A stretch of 64,000 bases of DNA from Bacteroidota bacterium (lineage in GTDB: Bacteria > Bacteroidota > Bacteroidia > Chitinophagales > Chitinophagaceae), in the NCBI GenBank assembly GCA_023437225.1, contig JAEZGS010000011.1, forward strand, positions 338,777 through 402,776, written 5' to 3'. Positions 1 through 8,102 of the stretch are shown here, in pieces. The position numbers were made by a program, and so were the translations under genes. Numbering within the stretch: position 1 is the first letter of the stretch; every line of letters starts with the position of its first letter. Below the pieces are notes generated by a model that saw nothing but the letters and a program-made list of their open reading frames with translations, ran no database searches and was not told the origin of the DNA.

Positions 1-202
1 GTCCCTCAGCACTCAGTCGCACCCCCTGGTATTTTTCATAAATGAGAAGTTTCTGTTCTTTCAGCTTTTTGAGCATATCCGTTACCGAGGCAGCACGGGT
101 GCTCAGTTCGCGGGCAAGTGCGTTGGTTGTTACATTGCCTTCAGCTTCCTGAAGGTGATATATTGCTTTGAGGTAGTTCTCTTTACTTGAAGAAACTCTC
201 AT
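1..202 (-). CDS. DtxR/MntR-family metal-dependent repressor (N-terminal part, cut by window edge)
   Basis: Only the first 67 codons are inside the window; the gene continues beyond base 1. The translation opens MRVSSSKENYLKAIYHLQE and continues through a winged helix-turn-helix of the DtxR/MntR kind, with the recognition region around RAASVTDMLKKLKEQ (about residues 38-52). Family members sense Mn(II) or Fe(II) and repress metal uptake genes. The metal-binding and dimerisation domains are not visible, so Mn versus Fe specificity cannot be told. Two overlapping inverted repeats lie just upstream of the start and may be its own operator. The family call is firm for a fragment this short because the opening is characteristic. 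Confidence 0.8.
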   Translation of the reverse strand, partial: MRVSSSKENYLKAIYHLQEAEGNVTTNALARELSTRAASVTDMLKKLKEQKLLIYEKYQGVRLSAEG

Positions 203-224
203 GAGCCTAATCGTTTTGGGATGT

Positions 225-251
225 CTAAAAATAAGTTTAGGCAAATCTAAA
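225..251. promoter_or_regulatory. Overlapping inverted repeats, candidate DtxR/MntR operator
   Basis: Two inverted repeats share a TTTAG half-site: CTAAAAATAAGTTTAG (225-240) and TTTAGGCAAATCTAAA (236-251). Both are CTAAA/TTTAG arms separated by six bases. They sit 23-49 bp upstream of the repressor start and in the divergent gap before the lipoprotein gene. TTAGG/CCTAA-like arms are common in DtxR-family operators, so autoregulation is a reasonable inference. Confidence 0.4.
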
Positions 252-325
252 AAAAATTCTCAACCAAACTTTATTTTTAGTGCTAATCGTATATAGTTAT
301 TTTAGAGATCAATTTTCGCGATGGT

Positions 326-1318
326 ATGATAAGAACAACAGGTTTGGTAAGGTTAGTTTATGTGTTCGTATTGCTTGGATTTGTCATGATGTCTTGTAAG
401 GGGAAGAAGCGGGCGTCCATGAAAGATGAAGAAAGTGAGCAAGTGCAGGTTGAAGAATTTATCGAGTTTTTTCCCGAGGTGACACTACCATATGCTGTGC
501 ACGATACATCGCTAACAAAGAAGACGAACGATTCATTGCTGATAGGACTTAAAAGTTTCTCCCGTTTCGTTCCGGATTCAATTTTCAAAAATCAGTTTGG
601 AGCAAAAGCCAATCCTAAGCTGTACGCCCTCGGAAGGGTGCAGGAAAAGGAGCGCGAAAATTATCTGATGATTCGGGCCAACCAGGGAACTAAGGCGGCC
701 GCATACATACTTTGTTTCGACAAAGAAAACAATTATGTCAACTCATTGCCGCTGGTTCAAACAGGCAAAGAAAAATACGATCTCAACTATGGTGCGCTGG
801 ATAAAAAGTTTCAGATAACCACATACCGCGCGAAGAAGTCGAAGGATGGAGAACTTCAATACAAGCGCAACATATATGTTTATAACAGTGGCGCAAAAGA
901 GTTTACACTGATCCTTACCGAGCCGAACGAAGAAATGATTGAGGATGTTTACAATCCGTTCGATACTCTTTCAAAAAAACATAAGCTTGCCGGCGATTAT
1001 ATAAAGAACGAAAAAAACCTTGTTTCCTTCCGCGATGGTAAAAATGAGAACGAATTGCTTTTCTTTGTGCACTTTGAAAAAGACAAAGGCTCCTGTGTGG
1101 GTGAACTGAAGGGTACCGCACGTATGGTGTCAGCAAAAAAAGCAGTTTATAAAGAAGCCGGTAATCCCTGTACGCTGGAATTTAGTTTCGGCACAAATAA
1201 TGTCACCCTTCGGGAACTTGAAGGTTGTGGCACTTACCGGGATATAAAATGCTTCTTTGACGGCACTTACCCAAAGAAAAAGGAGCCCTCTTCGAAGAAA
1301 GCGGCTAAAAAGAAATAA
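326..1318 (+). CDS. Uncharacterised lipoprotein, 330 aa
   Basis: I do not recognise a family. The N-terminus has a short basic stretch, a hydrophobic segment (about residues 8-23) and a lipobox-like MMSC with Cys24, so it is probably exported and lipidated. The mature part begins with a charged linker (KGKKRASMKDEESE) and the protein ends in a lysine-rich tail. No membrane segment is seen after the signal. It is divergent from the DtxR-type repressor, and the shared 123-bp gap holds the candidate operator, so metal-linked expression is possible but unproven. An ATG at 321 is in another frame; 326 opens this frame. Confidence 0.7.
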   Translation: MIRTTGLVRLVYVFVLLGFVMMSCKGKKRASMKDEESEQVQVEEFIEFFPEVTLPYAVHDTSLTKKTNDSLLIGLKSFSRFVPDSIFKNQFGAKANPKLYALGRVQEKERENYLMIRANQGTKAAAYILCFDKENNYVNSLPLVQTGKEKYDLNYGALDKKFQITTYRAKKSKDGELQYKRNIYVYNSGAKEFTLILTEPNEEMIEDVYNPFDTLSKKHKLAGDYIKNEKNLVSFRDGKNENELLFFVHFEKDKGSCVGELKGTARMVSAKKAVYKEAGNPCTLEFSFGTNNVTLRELEGCGTYRDIKCFFDGTYPKKKEPSSKKAAKKK

Positions 1319-1491
1319 GAGTTTTTTTGTGACGTTGTTGAGCCCAAACCTTTAATCGATAAAATCATGGTAGTCCAAAATGCCCTGTTTACGACCATTC
1401 TGCGTTTCTAATGAATATTCAGGTATATTGCATCCGAATGTGTATTAGATACATAATAGAAATTTTCTAATCCCCAAAAGTACTTGCGTCT

Positions 1492-3168
1492 ATGAGTTTT
1501 CTTAATTACAACGTACCCTATCCAGTTGATGAGCGCTATTCCAAACGGGTTGCTTACTTCTCCATGGAGTTTGCGATTCATCAACCATTAAAAATATACA
1601 GCGGTGGACTTGGATTCCTTTCGGGGTCTCACCTTCGCAGTGCATACGAGCTCAAACAAAACCTGATAGGAGTTGGCATTCTATGGAAATATGGTTATTA
1701 CGACCAGGCACGTAACCAGGATCAAACCCTGCAGACAACCTGGATGGAGAAAAACTACAGCTTTCTTGAAGATACGGGCATCAAGTTCCAAATCAACATT
1801 CACGACCACCCGGTATGGATCAAGGTTTGGTATCTGAATCCGGAAACCTTCAAGACTGCCCCGCTGTTCCTGCTTAGTACAGACCTGCCGGAAAATGACT
1901 ACGTTTCTCAAACGATCACACACCGGCTGTACGATGCGAACGTAGCTACCAAGGTAGCCCAGTTCATATTATTAGGAGTGGGTGGAGCAAAGCTGATCGA
2001 CCAATTGAATTATAACCCGGATCTATACCATCTGAACGAAGCACACGGAGTAAGTTCTGTTTTTTATCTGTATAAGAAGTACGGAAACCTTGAAGAGATC
2101 AGGAAACGTCTGGTGTTCACTACACATACTCCTGAAGAAGCAGGCAATGAAAAGCACGACATCCATCTTTGTCACAAGATGAGCTATTTCTGCGGACTCA
2201 GCATTGACGAAGTGAAACAACTTACAGGCTTGTATGACGACCAGTTCAATCATTCCCTTGTAGCGCTTCGCTTTGCACAATTGGCAAATGGAGTTTCGCA
2301 ACTTCATGGTGAAGTTTCCCGGCAAATGTGGGGAAAGCATGAAGGTGTATGCCCGATCATTTCGATTACCAACGCACAGAATTATAACTATTGGGCCGAT
2401 AAGCAACTTTATGAATCATCCCAACAATCGAACGATGCTGCATGGGATGACCGCAAACGACATTTGAAGAAAAGATCTTTCGAGATAGTTGCAGACCAGA
2501 CAGGCAAAATGTTCAATCCTGATGTTTTTACCATCGTGTGGGCCAGGAGGTTTGCGGGCTATAAGAGAAGCGAATTGATCACGCGTCCACGTGAACGCTT
2601 TGAGAAACTGCTTAATCATCCGAAATATCCCGTGCAGATCATATGGGCTGGAAAGCCTTACCCCATGGATTACCCGGCGATAAACGAATTCAACAACCTG
2701 GTGCATTTAAGTCGCAATCACAAAAACATGGCTGTACTTGTTGGCTATGAACTTGGATTGTCGAAGCGACTCAAGCAGGCTGCAGATGTGTGGTTGAACA
2801 ATCCACGCGTACCACGCGAAGCATCCGGAACCAGCGGTATGACAGCGGCTATGAATGGCGCTGTAAACTTCTCAACAGACGATGGCTGGATACCTGAATT
2901 TGTGCGTCACGCTGAAAACGGGTTTGTGATACCACAAGCCGATTACGCAAACATGAGTACGCAGGAGCAGGATGATTACGATCTGGAAAAGCTGTATGAG
3001 ATCCTGGAAAATGAGATCTTGCCAATGTATTATGATGACCGCAACAAATGGCGCCAGATTGCAAAAACTGGTATGAACGATGTGCGCTATCAGTTTGAAT
3101 CATCAAGAATGGCAGCAGAATATTACGATCTGTTGTATAATAATAATGTGTTTGTAAGTGATAAGTGA
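1492..3168 (+). CDS. Alpha-glucan (glycogen/starch) phosphorylase-family protein, GT35-like short form
   Basis: At 558 residues this matches the short alpha-glucan phosphorylase group rather than the roughly 800-residue classical glycogen phosphorylases. The opening VAYFSMEFAIHQPLKIYSGGLGFLSG and the C-terminal PREASGTSGM segment are family hallmarks. Family enzymes release glucose-1-phosphate from alpha-1,4-glucans using pyridoxal phosphate. The residue that normally binds PLP (the Lys in ASGTGNMK or ASGTSGMK) is here Thr451 (ACA, 2842-2844), in SGMTAAMNG. Either the enzyme works without the usual Schiff base, acts as a transferase of another kind, or is inactive; the rest of the sequence is well preserved. 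No other glycogen gene is next to it. It ends before a strong terminator hairpin. Confidence 0.85.
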   Translation: MSFLNYNVPYPVDERYSKRVAYFSMEFAIHQPLKIYSGGLGFLSGSHLRSAYELKQNLIGVGILWKYGYYDQARNQDQTLQTTWMEKNYSFLEDTGIKFQINIHDHPVWIKVWYLNPETFKTAPLFLLSTDLPENDYVSQTITHRLYDANVATKVAQFILLGVGGAKLIDQLNYNPDLYHLNEAHGVSSVFYLYKKYGNLEEIRKRLVFTTHTPEEAGNEKHDIHLCHKMSYFCGLSIDEVKQLTGLYDDQFNHSLVALRFAQLANGVSQLHGEVSRQMWGKHEGVCPIISITNAQNYNYWADKQLYESSQQSNDAAWDDRKRHLKKRSFEIVADQTGKMFNPDVFTIVWARRFAGYKRSELITRPRERFEKLLNHPKYPVQIIWAGKPYPMDYPAINEFNNLVHLSRNHKNMAVLVGYELGLSKRLKQAADVWLNNPRVPREASGTSGMTAAMNGAVNFSTDDGWIPEFVRHAENGFVIPQADYANMSTQEQDDYDLEKLYEILENEILPMYYDDRNKWRQIAKTGMNDVRYQFESSRMAAEYYDLLYNNNVFVSDK

Positions 3169-3170
3169 TA

Positions 3171-3204
3171 AAAAAAACGTCCCGGAAAACGGGACGTTTT
3201 TTTT
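3171..3204 (+). terminator. Rho-independent terminator after the phosphorylase gene
   Basis: A perfect stem ACGTCCCG/CGGGACGT (3177-3184 and 3190-3197) with a short A-rich loop is followed by a run of T. An A-run on the other side makes it potentially bidirectional for the convergent FKBP gene. Confidence 0.85.
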
Positions 3205-3205
3205 A

Positions 3206-3391
3206 AGTATGCTAGTGTGCTAGTTTGCTAGTATGCTAGTGTGCTAGTATGCTAATGTGCTAGTGTGCTAGTATGCTAGTGTGCTAGTGTGCTAATATGT
3301 TAGTATGCTAATGGAATAAGGAACACCGTTTTTCCGTTTCTCCGTTTCTCTGATTCTCCGTTTCTCCGTTTCTCCGTTTCTCCGTTCCTCC
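3206..3391. repeat. Mosaic short-unit repeat array (TGCTAGTN and CCGTTTCT units)
   Basis: Two arrays lie side by side between convergent genes. Bases 3206-3313 are built from TGCTAGTG, TGCTAGTA and TGCTAATG-type units, and 3326-3391 from CCGTTTCT units. Copies vary slightly. The same unit families recur at many other intergenic sites in the window. The array ends four bases before the FKBP stop codon. Confidence 0.9.
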
Positions 3392-3394
3392 TGC

Positions 3395-4144
3395 TTACTG
3401 GCCAATGTTCAATAATTCTACTTCAAATACCAATGTAGAGCCGCCTTTGATAACTGGTCCGGCATCACTATCGCCATAAGCGAGTTCCGATGGGATAAAT
3501 AATTTCCATTTGCTTCCTACAGGCATTAATTGAAGTGCTTCCACCCATCCACGAATAACGCCATTAACAGGGAAAGATATCGGCTCTCCACGTTGCACTG
3601 AACTATCGAATATGGTACCATCGATCAGCGTTCCGTGGTAATGTACTTTCACAGTGTCTGTGAGTTTAGGCTTCGGACCATTTCCTTCCTTGATCACTTC
3701 ATATTGAAGTCCACTGGGAAGACTTACAACGCCCTCGCGTTTCTTGTTCTCTTCAAGAAATGCAAGTCCTTCTTTTTTTACTGCTGCTGCTTTTTCACTT
3801 TTCATAGATTGCATGTAGTTCATGATTATGTTATTGCATTGCTCTTCATTCAACTTAGCACCGTTATTCTTTACGTCGTTCAACGCAAGATTTACCATAC
3901 TAAGATTAATGTCTTTAATTCCCTGGCTTTTATAAAACTCTGCCATGCTCACTCCAAGTGCATAACTAAATGAGTCGAGCGGGCTGGAGATCGATGTTGT
4001 GTGAGTAACCGGTTTCTTTGTTGTTCCCGCTGCCTTGTTAGCGGTGGAAGCTGGTTTTTTTGCCGGTGTTGCGGGTTTTTTCGTTTGAGCCATACCGTTA
4101 GTCATCAACCCCAATAACAATACCGGTAAAATAAGTCGTTTCAT
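3395..4144 (-). CDS. Exported FKBP-type peptidyl-prolyl cis-trans isomerase
   Basis: The start chosen is the ATG giving MKRLILPVLLLGLMTNGMAQ, a clear signal peptide; an upstream ATG at 4171 would bury that signal. After a Lys/Pro/Ala-rich linker comes a helical FKBP-N type dimerisation region (DSFSYALGVSMAEFYKSQG onward). The last 110 residues form the FKBP fold, with the usual VKVHYHGTLIDGTIFDSS, FPVNGVIRGWVEAL and IPSELAYGD segments. The layout is that of Mip/FkpA-like periplasmic foldases, which speed proline isomerisation in exported proteins. It faces the phosphorylase gene tail to tail, with a repeat array between. Confidence 0.93.
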   Translation of the reverse strand: MKRLILPVLLLGLMTNGMAQTKKPATPAKKPASTANKAAGTTKKPVTHTTSISSPLDSFSYALGVSMAEFYKSQGIKDINLSMVNLALNDVKNNGAKLNEEQCNNIIMNYMQSMKSEKAAAVKKEGLAFLEENKKREGVVSLPSGLQYEVIKEGNGPKPKLTDTVKVHYHGTLIDGTIFDSSVQRGEPISFPVNGVIRGWVEALQLMPVGSKWKLFIPSELAYGDSDAGPVIKGGSTLVFEVELLNIGQ

Positions 4145-4234
4145 GCTGATTGCTGTTTCGTTTTGCGGCAAGGTAGCGGATATTTTTATATCTGCTTATC
4201 CAGAAGTCAACAGTAATTGTGAAATTTACCACTT

Positions 4235-5464
4235 ATGACTGCACTGTTTGATCTTTATCGCAAAGCGTACCATGGATTGCCCAGGGAGGTATGGATGATA
4301 TCGCTCATCATGCTGGTTAACCGCAGCGGAACAATGGTGGTACCCTTCATGACCATTTATCTTACCAGTGCCGAAATGGGCTATAGTATTGGAAAGGCGG
4401 GAATTGTACTCGGCGTGTTTGGACTGGGTTCAATTCTTGGTGGTTATCTGGGAGGACGATTAACGGATCGGATTGGTCATAGAAGCGTACAGTTCTATAC
4501 ATTATTAGGTGGAGGCCTGCTCTTTATCTTATTAGGACAGGTAAAAGCGTTCTCATCCATATGTGTGGTGACGTTTTTTTTGAGCCTGGTGAATGAAGCA
4601 TTCCGGCCCGCGAACGCGGCATCTATTGCGCTTTATAGTACGGACGGAAATCGAACACGTTCATTTTCGCTGAACAGGCTTGCAGTGAATCTGGGATGGG
4701 CAGTTGGCGGCGCTTTGGGTGGCATACTTGCTTCAATTGATTTCTCGGTATTATTTTATGTTGATGGCATCACAAACATTGCCGCCGCGCTTCTGTTGAG
4801 TCGCTTGTTGAAGCCGGTTGACAAGGCAAAACAACATGCATTACGCCAGTTGGCAACAGGTCCCATTCAATCTGCTTACAAGGATTCAGTTTACCTGCTG
4901 TTTATATTTCTCACGATCCTGTTCTCTATTTGCTTCTTTCAAATGTTCTCAACATTGTCAGCGTACTATAAAAATGAAGTAGGCTTCTCATCATTATTTA
5001 TTGGTATACTGATGGCCATAAATGGTTTGCTGATCACATTTGTAGAAATGCTGCTGGTGTATAAACTGGAAGGCAAACGCAGTCCGACTTATTATATCAT
5101 TGTTGGTGTGTTCCTTGTAGCAGTTGCATACCTCTTGTTGAATTTGGTTGAAGTCACGCATGTAGTTGCACTGGTGATGATGGTTTTGATAACTCTTGGC
5201 GAAATATTTTCGATGCCATTTATGAATAGCTTTTGGACAAGCAGGAGCAACAATCAGAATCGCGGTCAATACGCCGGATTATACACAATCGCATGGTCCA
5301 TTGCTCATACGTGCGGCCCAATGGTGGGAGCCCAGATAGCACAGACCGCAGGTTATCGCACATTATGGTGGGGAGTAGGCGGACTTGGAACGCTTACGTC
5401 CTTAGGCTTTGTAGGTCTTCATATATGGTCAAATAAAAAAGACATCAGAAAAAAATTAAGTTGA
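4235..5464 (+). CDS. Major facilitator superfamily transporter
   Basis: The 409-residue protein has about twelve hydrophobic segments and an MFS signature loop, GGRLTDRIGHR, between TM2 and TM3. The second half repeats the pattern. Glycine-rich TM segments (GKAGIVLGVFGLGSILGGYLGG) are typical of drug or metabolite exporters, but the substrate cannot be read from sequence. The stop codon TGA overlaps the ATG of the next gene (TGATG), so the two are probably translated together. It is divergent from the FKBP gene. Confidence 0.85.
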   Translation: MTALFDLYRKAYHGLPREVWMISLIMLVNRSGTMVVPFMTIYLTSAEMGYSIGKAGIVLGVFGLGSILGGYLGGRLTDRIGHRSVQFYTLLGGGLLFILLGQVKAFSSICVVTFFLSLVNEAFRPANAASIALYSTDGNRTRSFSLNRLAVNLGWAVGGALGGILASIDFSVLFYVDGITNIAAALLLSRLLKPVDKAKQHALRQLATGPIQSAYKDSVYLLFIFLTILFSICFFQMFSTLSAYYKNEVGFSSLFIGILMAINGLLITFVEMLLVYKLEGKRSPTYYIIVGVFLVAVAYLLLNLVEVTHVVALVMMVLITLGEIFSMPFMNSFWTSRSNNQNRGQYAGLYTIAWSIAHTCGPMVGAQIAQTAGYRTLWWGVGGLGTLTSLGFVGLHIWSNKKDIRKKLS

Positions 5465-6426
5465 TGGAAAATGAAACGGTAGATCCTGCGAGATTCGAGA
5501 TGTTCCGTAACAGGCTCACAAAAGTATATCGCCATGTTTCCAAACTGGCGCGCAAGCAGGGTATAACCTGTTATCGTGTGTATGACCATGACCTGCCTGA
5601 ATTTCCATTCTGCATCGAAGTGTACGAGGGGCTCATATATCTCGCGGAATATCGCCGGCGTCATGGCATGAGCGAGGAAGAACATGAACTATGGCTGGAT
5701 GAATGCATTCGACTAATAGCTGAGTTACTCGAGGTTGATGAAGAAAAGATCTACGTAAGACAGCGGCAGCGTAAACAAGGCAGACTTGGGCAATATCAGC
5801 GAATTTCGGAAGAACAGGAATTCTTTACTGTCAGTGAAGCAGGTTTGAAATTTAAAGTGAATCTTAGTGATTATCTCGATACAGGATTGTTTCTCGATCA
5901 CCGTATCACGCGTGGGATGGTGCGGAATGAAGCTGCAGGTAAAAACGTTTTAAATCTGTTTTGTTATACAGGATCGTTCTCTGTATATGCAGCGGCAGGG
6001 GAGGCGGTAGGAGTTACCTCGGTAGATCTGTCAAAGACATACCTCAAATGGGCGGAAGATAATTTTGCGCTCAACAATTTAGATGATCCCCACAAGTACC
6101 AATTCATTCACGAAGATGTTAAGCAGTACCTCGATACATTAAGGCCAGGCAGTTTTGATCTAGTTGTGATGGATCCTCCAACCTTTAGTAATAGTAAACG
6201 TATGGTGGATTTTCTCGACATACAGCGCGATCATGTTGAATTGATCAACAAAGTATTGATAGCAATGAAACGGGATGGAATACTTTACTTCAGTACCAAC
6301 TACCGGAAATTTGTTCTGGATGAACCAGCAATCAAAGCATCGTCGATAAAAGACATAACTAAAGCTACTACACCTTTCGATTTCCAGGGGAAGTTATTTC
6401 GTTACTGTTACAGAATCATAAAGTGA
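5464..6426 (+). CDS. RlmK-like class I SAM-dependent RNA methyltransferase
   Basis: The ATG at 5464 overlaps the stop of the transporter gene; a TTG three bases earlier is a less likely start. The 320-residue protein resembles the RlmK half of the fused RlmKL enzyme, which makes m7G2069 in 23S rRNA. SAM-binding motif I is NVLNLFCYTGSFSVYAAAGE (about 161-180), followed by VDLSKTYLKWAEDNF and the catalytic-loop motif MDPPTFSNSKRM (about 236-247). KRMVDFLDIQRDH and the later YFSTNYRKF also match RlmK. No RlmL-type THUMP or second methylase domain is present, so it is a stand-alone version. Confidence 0.85.
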   Translation: MENETVDPARFEMFRNRLTKVYRHVSKLARKQGITCYRVYDHDLPEFPFCIEVYEGLIYLAEYRRRHGMSEEEHELWLDECIRLIAELLEVDEEKIYVRQRQRKQGRLGQYQRISEEQEFFTVSEAGLKFKVNLSDYLDTGLFLDHRITRGMVRNEAAGKNVLNLFCYTGSFSVYAAAGEAVGVTSVDLSKTYLKWAEDNFALNNLDDPHKYQFIHEDVKQYLDTLRPGSFDLVVMDPPTFSNSKRMVDFLDIQRDHVELINKVLIAMKRDGILYFSTNYRKFVLDEPAIKASSIKDITKATTPFDFQGKLFRYCYRIIK

Positions 6427-6545
6427 GACAGATAAACAGAGAAACGGTGAAACAGATAAACAGAGAAACGGAGAAACAGAGAAACGGAGAAACAGCAAAA
6501 TATGTAAGTCTCCGTTTCTCCGACTCGCTGTTTCTCCGATGCTCT
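6427..6545. repeat. Inverted short-unit repeat array (GAGAAACG / CCGTTTCT)
   Basis: The left part (6427-6495) is made of GAGAAACG- and CAGATAAA-like units. After an AT-rich spacer the right part (6510-6545) carries the complementary TCTCCGTTTCTCCG units. The two halves can pair into a long hairpin, which may stop transcription between the convergent methyltransferase and M28 peptidase genes. Confidence 0.85.
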
Positions 6546-6557
6546 GACTTTCCAAAC

Positions 6558-8063
6558 CTATCGGGCTGGTATCTCCAGCTTAAGATCTCTCTTCAACATA
6601 TCATTGCGGTTTGCCATTTCCCATGCGGTGTAAAACACAAGTTTTGCTCTCCTGGCAAGGATGTCGTAATTGATCTTATCAGGTGTATCTGTTGCACGAT
6701 GATAGTCGGCATGAGTTCCATTGAAATAGAAGATAATGGGAACACCCTTACGTGCAAAGTTGTAATGGTCGCTACGGAAATAAATGCGTTCGGTATCTTT
6801 TGGATCGTTGTATTTGTAATCCAGCTCCATTTTTACATAACGCTTGTTCACCGCTTCACTTATAGGTCTCAGATCGCTGCTTAGTTTGTCGTCACCAACA
6901 ACATATACATAATTTGTTGAGTCGCCTTTCGTGCGTTTCGGATCTATCCTTCCGATCATATCGATGTTCAGATTTGCAGTAGTTTTATCGAGTGGGAATA
7001 CCGGGTTCTCGCTGTAGAAGGCGGATCCCCACAGGCCTTTTTCTTCGCCCGATACCGCAAGGAACACCACACTTCTTCTTGGTCCCTTACCTTCTTTTTT
7101 TGCCTTCACAAAAGCTTCAGCAATCTCTATAAGTGAAACTGTTCCTGATCCATCATCATCCGCTCCGTAATAAATCACGGAATCGCCTCGCTTGCCCAGG
7201 TGATCGTAATGAGCAGACAATACAAGAAATTCATCCTTCTTATCCGATCCTTCCAGCACGCCCATAACATTACTACTCTGTGCAGTCAGTTGCGCCTTTC
7301 TAAAATCAAGTGTCAATTCCGTAGCGAAAGTTTTTACATTACCACTGCCATTGCGTGCCGCATCGTATTCTGCACCCATGATCTTTCGGGCCATATCTTC
7401 ACTTATATAATAAGTGTTTGGATAAGTGATTTTCCTGTAACCATTGATAGATTGAAAACCTTTCGTGTTCATTGCACGACGCGGAAAATTTGTTTGCACC
7501 ACCAGGATGGCAGCAGCACCATTTTTCATTGCGGCTTCCTGTAGTGCAAAACCCAGGTTGGACCTGCGACCAGTTTGTGGTTGTACATCCGGTTGAAAAA
7601 CCAGTATTACTTTTCCTTTTACGTCGATATTATTGTAATCATTCCGCACGGAATCACTTATTCCATTGCCAGCGAAAACCACTTCATTTGCATGGATGGT
7701 CTCTGTATGGTTTTGGGAAAGGTTAAGTGCGAAGTCTTTGTCAAGTGTATACTCTTCGTTTTTAATTCGGATCGATGCGCGTTCCAGTGAATCCTGGAAA
7801 ACATTAAAATACATCTGGTATCCATTGTTAACTGCTGGGGCAAGTCCCACACGACGAAACTCCTGCTCTAAGTATGCAGCAGCCTTGCGTTGCCCTTCAG
7901 TAGCGGTTTCGCGGCCTTCCATTTCTTTCCCGGCAACGATGTACAAATGCTTTTTCAGATCTCCTTCTGTGATGGTATTAGCATACCCGGTCGGATTCCC
8001 TGTCTTTTGAGCCATCGATGCTGTGGCAACGAACATACTCATTAACAAGATGCTTTTTCTCAT
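6558..8063 (-). CDS. Exported M28-family metallopeptidase with PA domain
   Basis: A signal peptide (MRKSILLMSMFVATASMAQ) leads a 501-residue protein. A protease-associated domain is inserted around residues 120-230. The M28 zinc site is visible: SAHYDHLG (His285, Asp287), GADDDGSG (about 300-307), SGEEKGLWGS (Glu340-Glu341), a later NIDMIGR Asp, and a C-terminal HADYHRATDTPDKI histidine. Family members are aminopeptidases using two zinc ions, here probably in the periplasm or at the surface. It faces the RlmK-like gene tail to tail and lies downstream of the ABC-F gene on the same strand. Confidence 0.92.
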   Translation of the reverse strand: MRKSILLMSMFVATASMAQKTGNPTGYANTITEGDLKKHLYIVAGKEMEGRETATEGQRKAAAYLEQEFRRVGLAPAVNNGYQMYFNVFQDSLERASIRIKNEEYTLDKDFALNLSQNHTETIHANEVVFAGNGISDSVRNDYNNIDVKGKVILVFQPDVQPQTGRRSNLGFALQEAAMKNGAAAILVVQTNFPRRAMNTKGFQSINGYRKITYPNTYYISEDMARKIMGAEYDAARNGSGNVKTFATELTLDFRKAQLTAQSSNVMGVLEGSDKKDEFLVLSAHYDHLGKRGDSVIYYGADDDGSGTVSLIEIAEAFVKAKKEGKGPRRSVVFLAVSGEEKGLWGSAFYSENPVFPLDKTTANLNIDMIGRIDPKRTKGDSTNYVYVVGDDKLSSDLRPISEAVNKRYVKMELDYKYNDPKDTERIYFRSDHYNFARKGVPIIFYFNGTHADYHRATDTPDKINYDILARRAKLVFYTAWEMANRNDMLKRDLKLEIPAR

Positions 8064-8102
8064 GTTGTGATGTTATTTTTTATGGTGTTAACTGTTAAAC
8101 GG

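Noticed and set aside
3206..3391. CRISPR array or protein repeats
   Set aside because: Units of about 8 bp repeat without spacers; they are simple-sequence mosaics and no frame is maintained.
6423..6884. 153-codon ORF on the + strand
   Set aside because: It begins in the GAGAAACG array and runs antisense through the end of the M28 peptidase gene.
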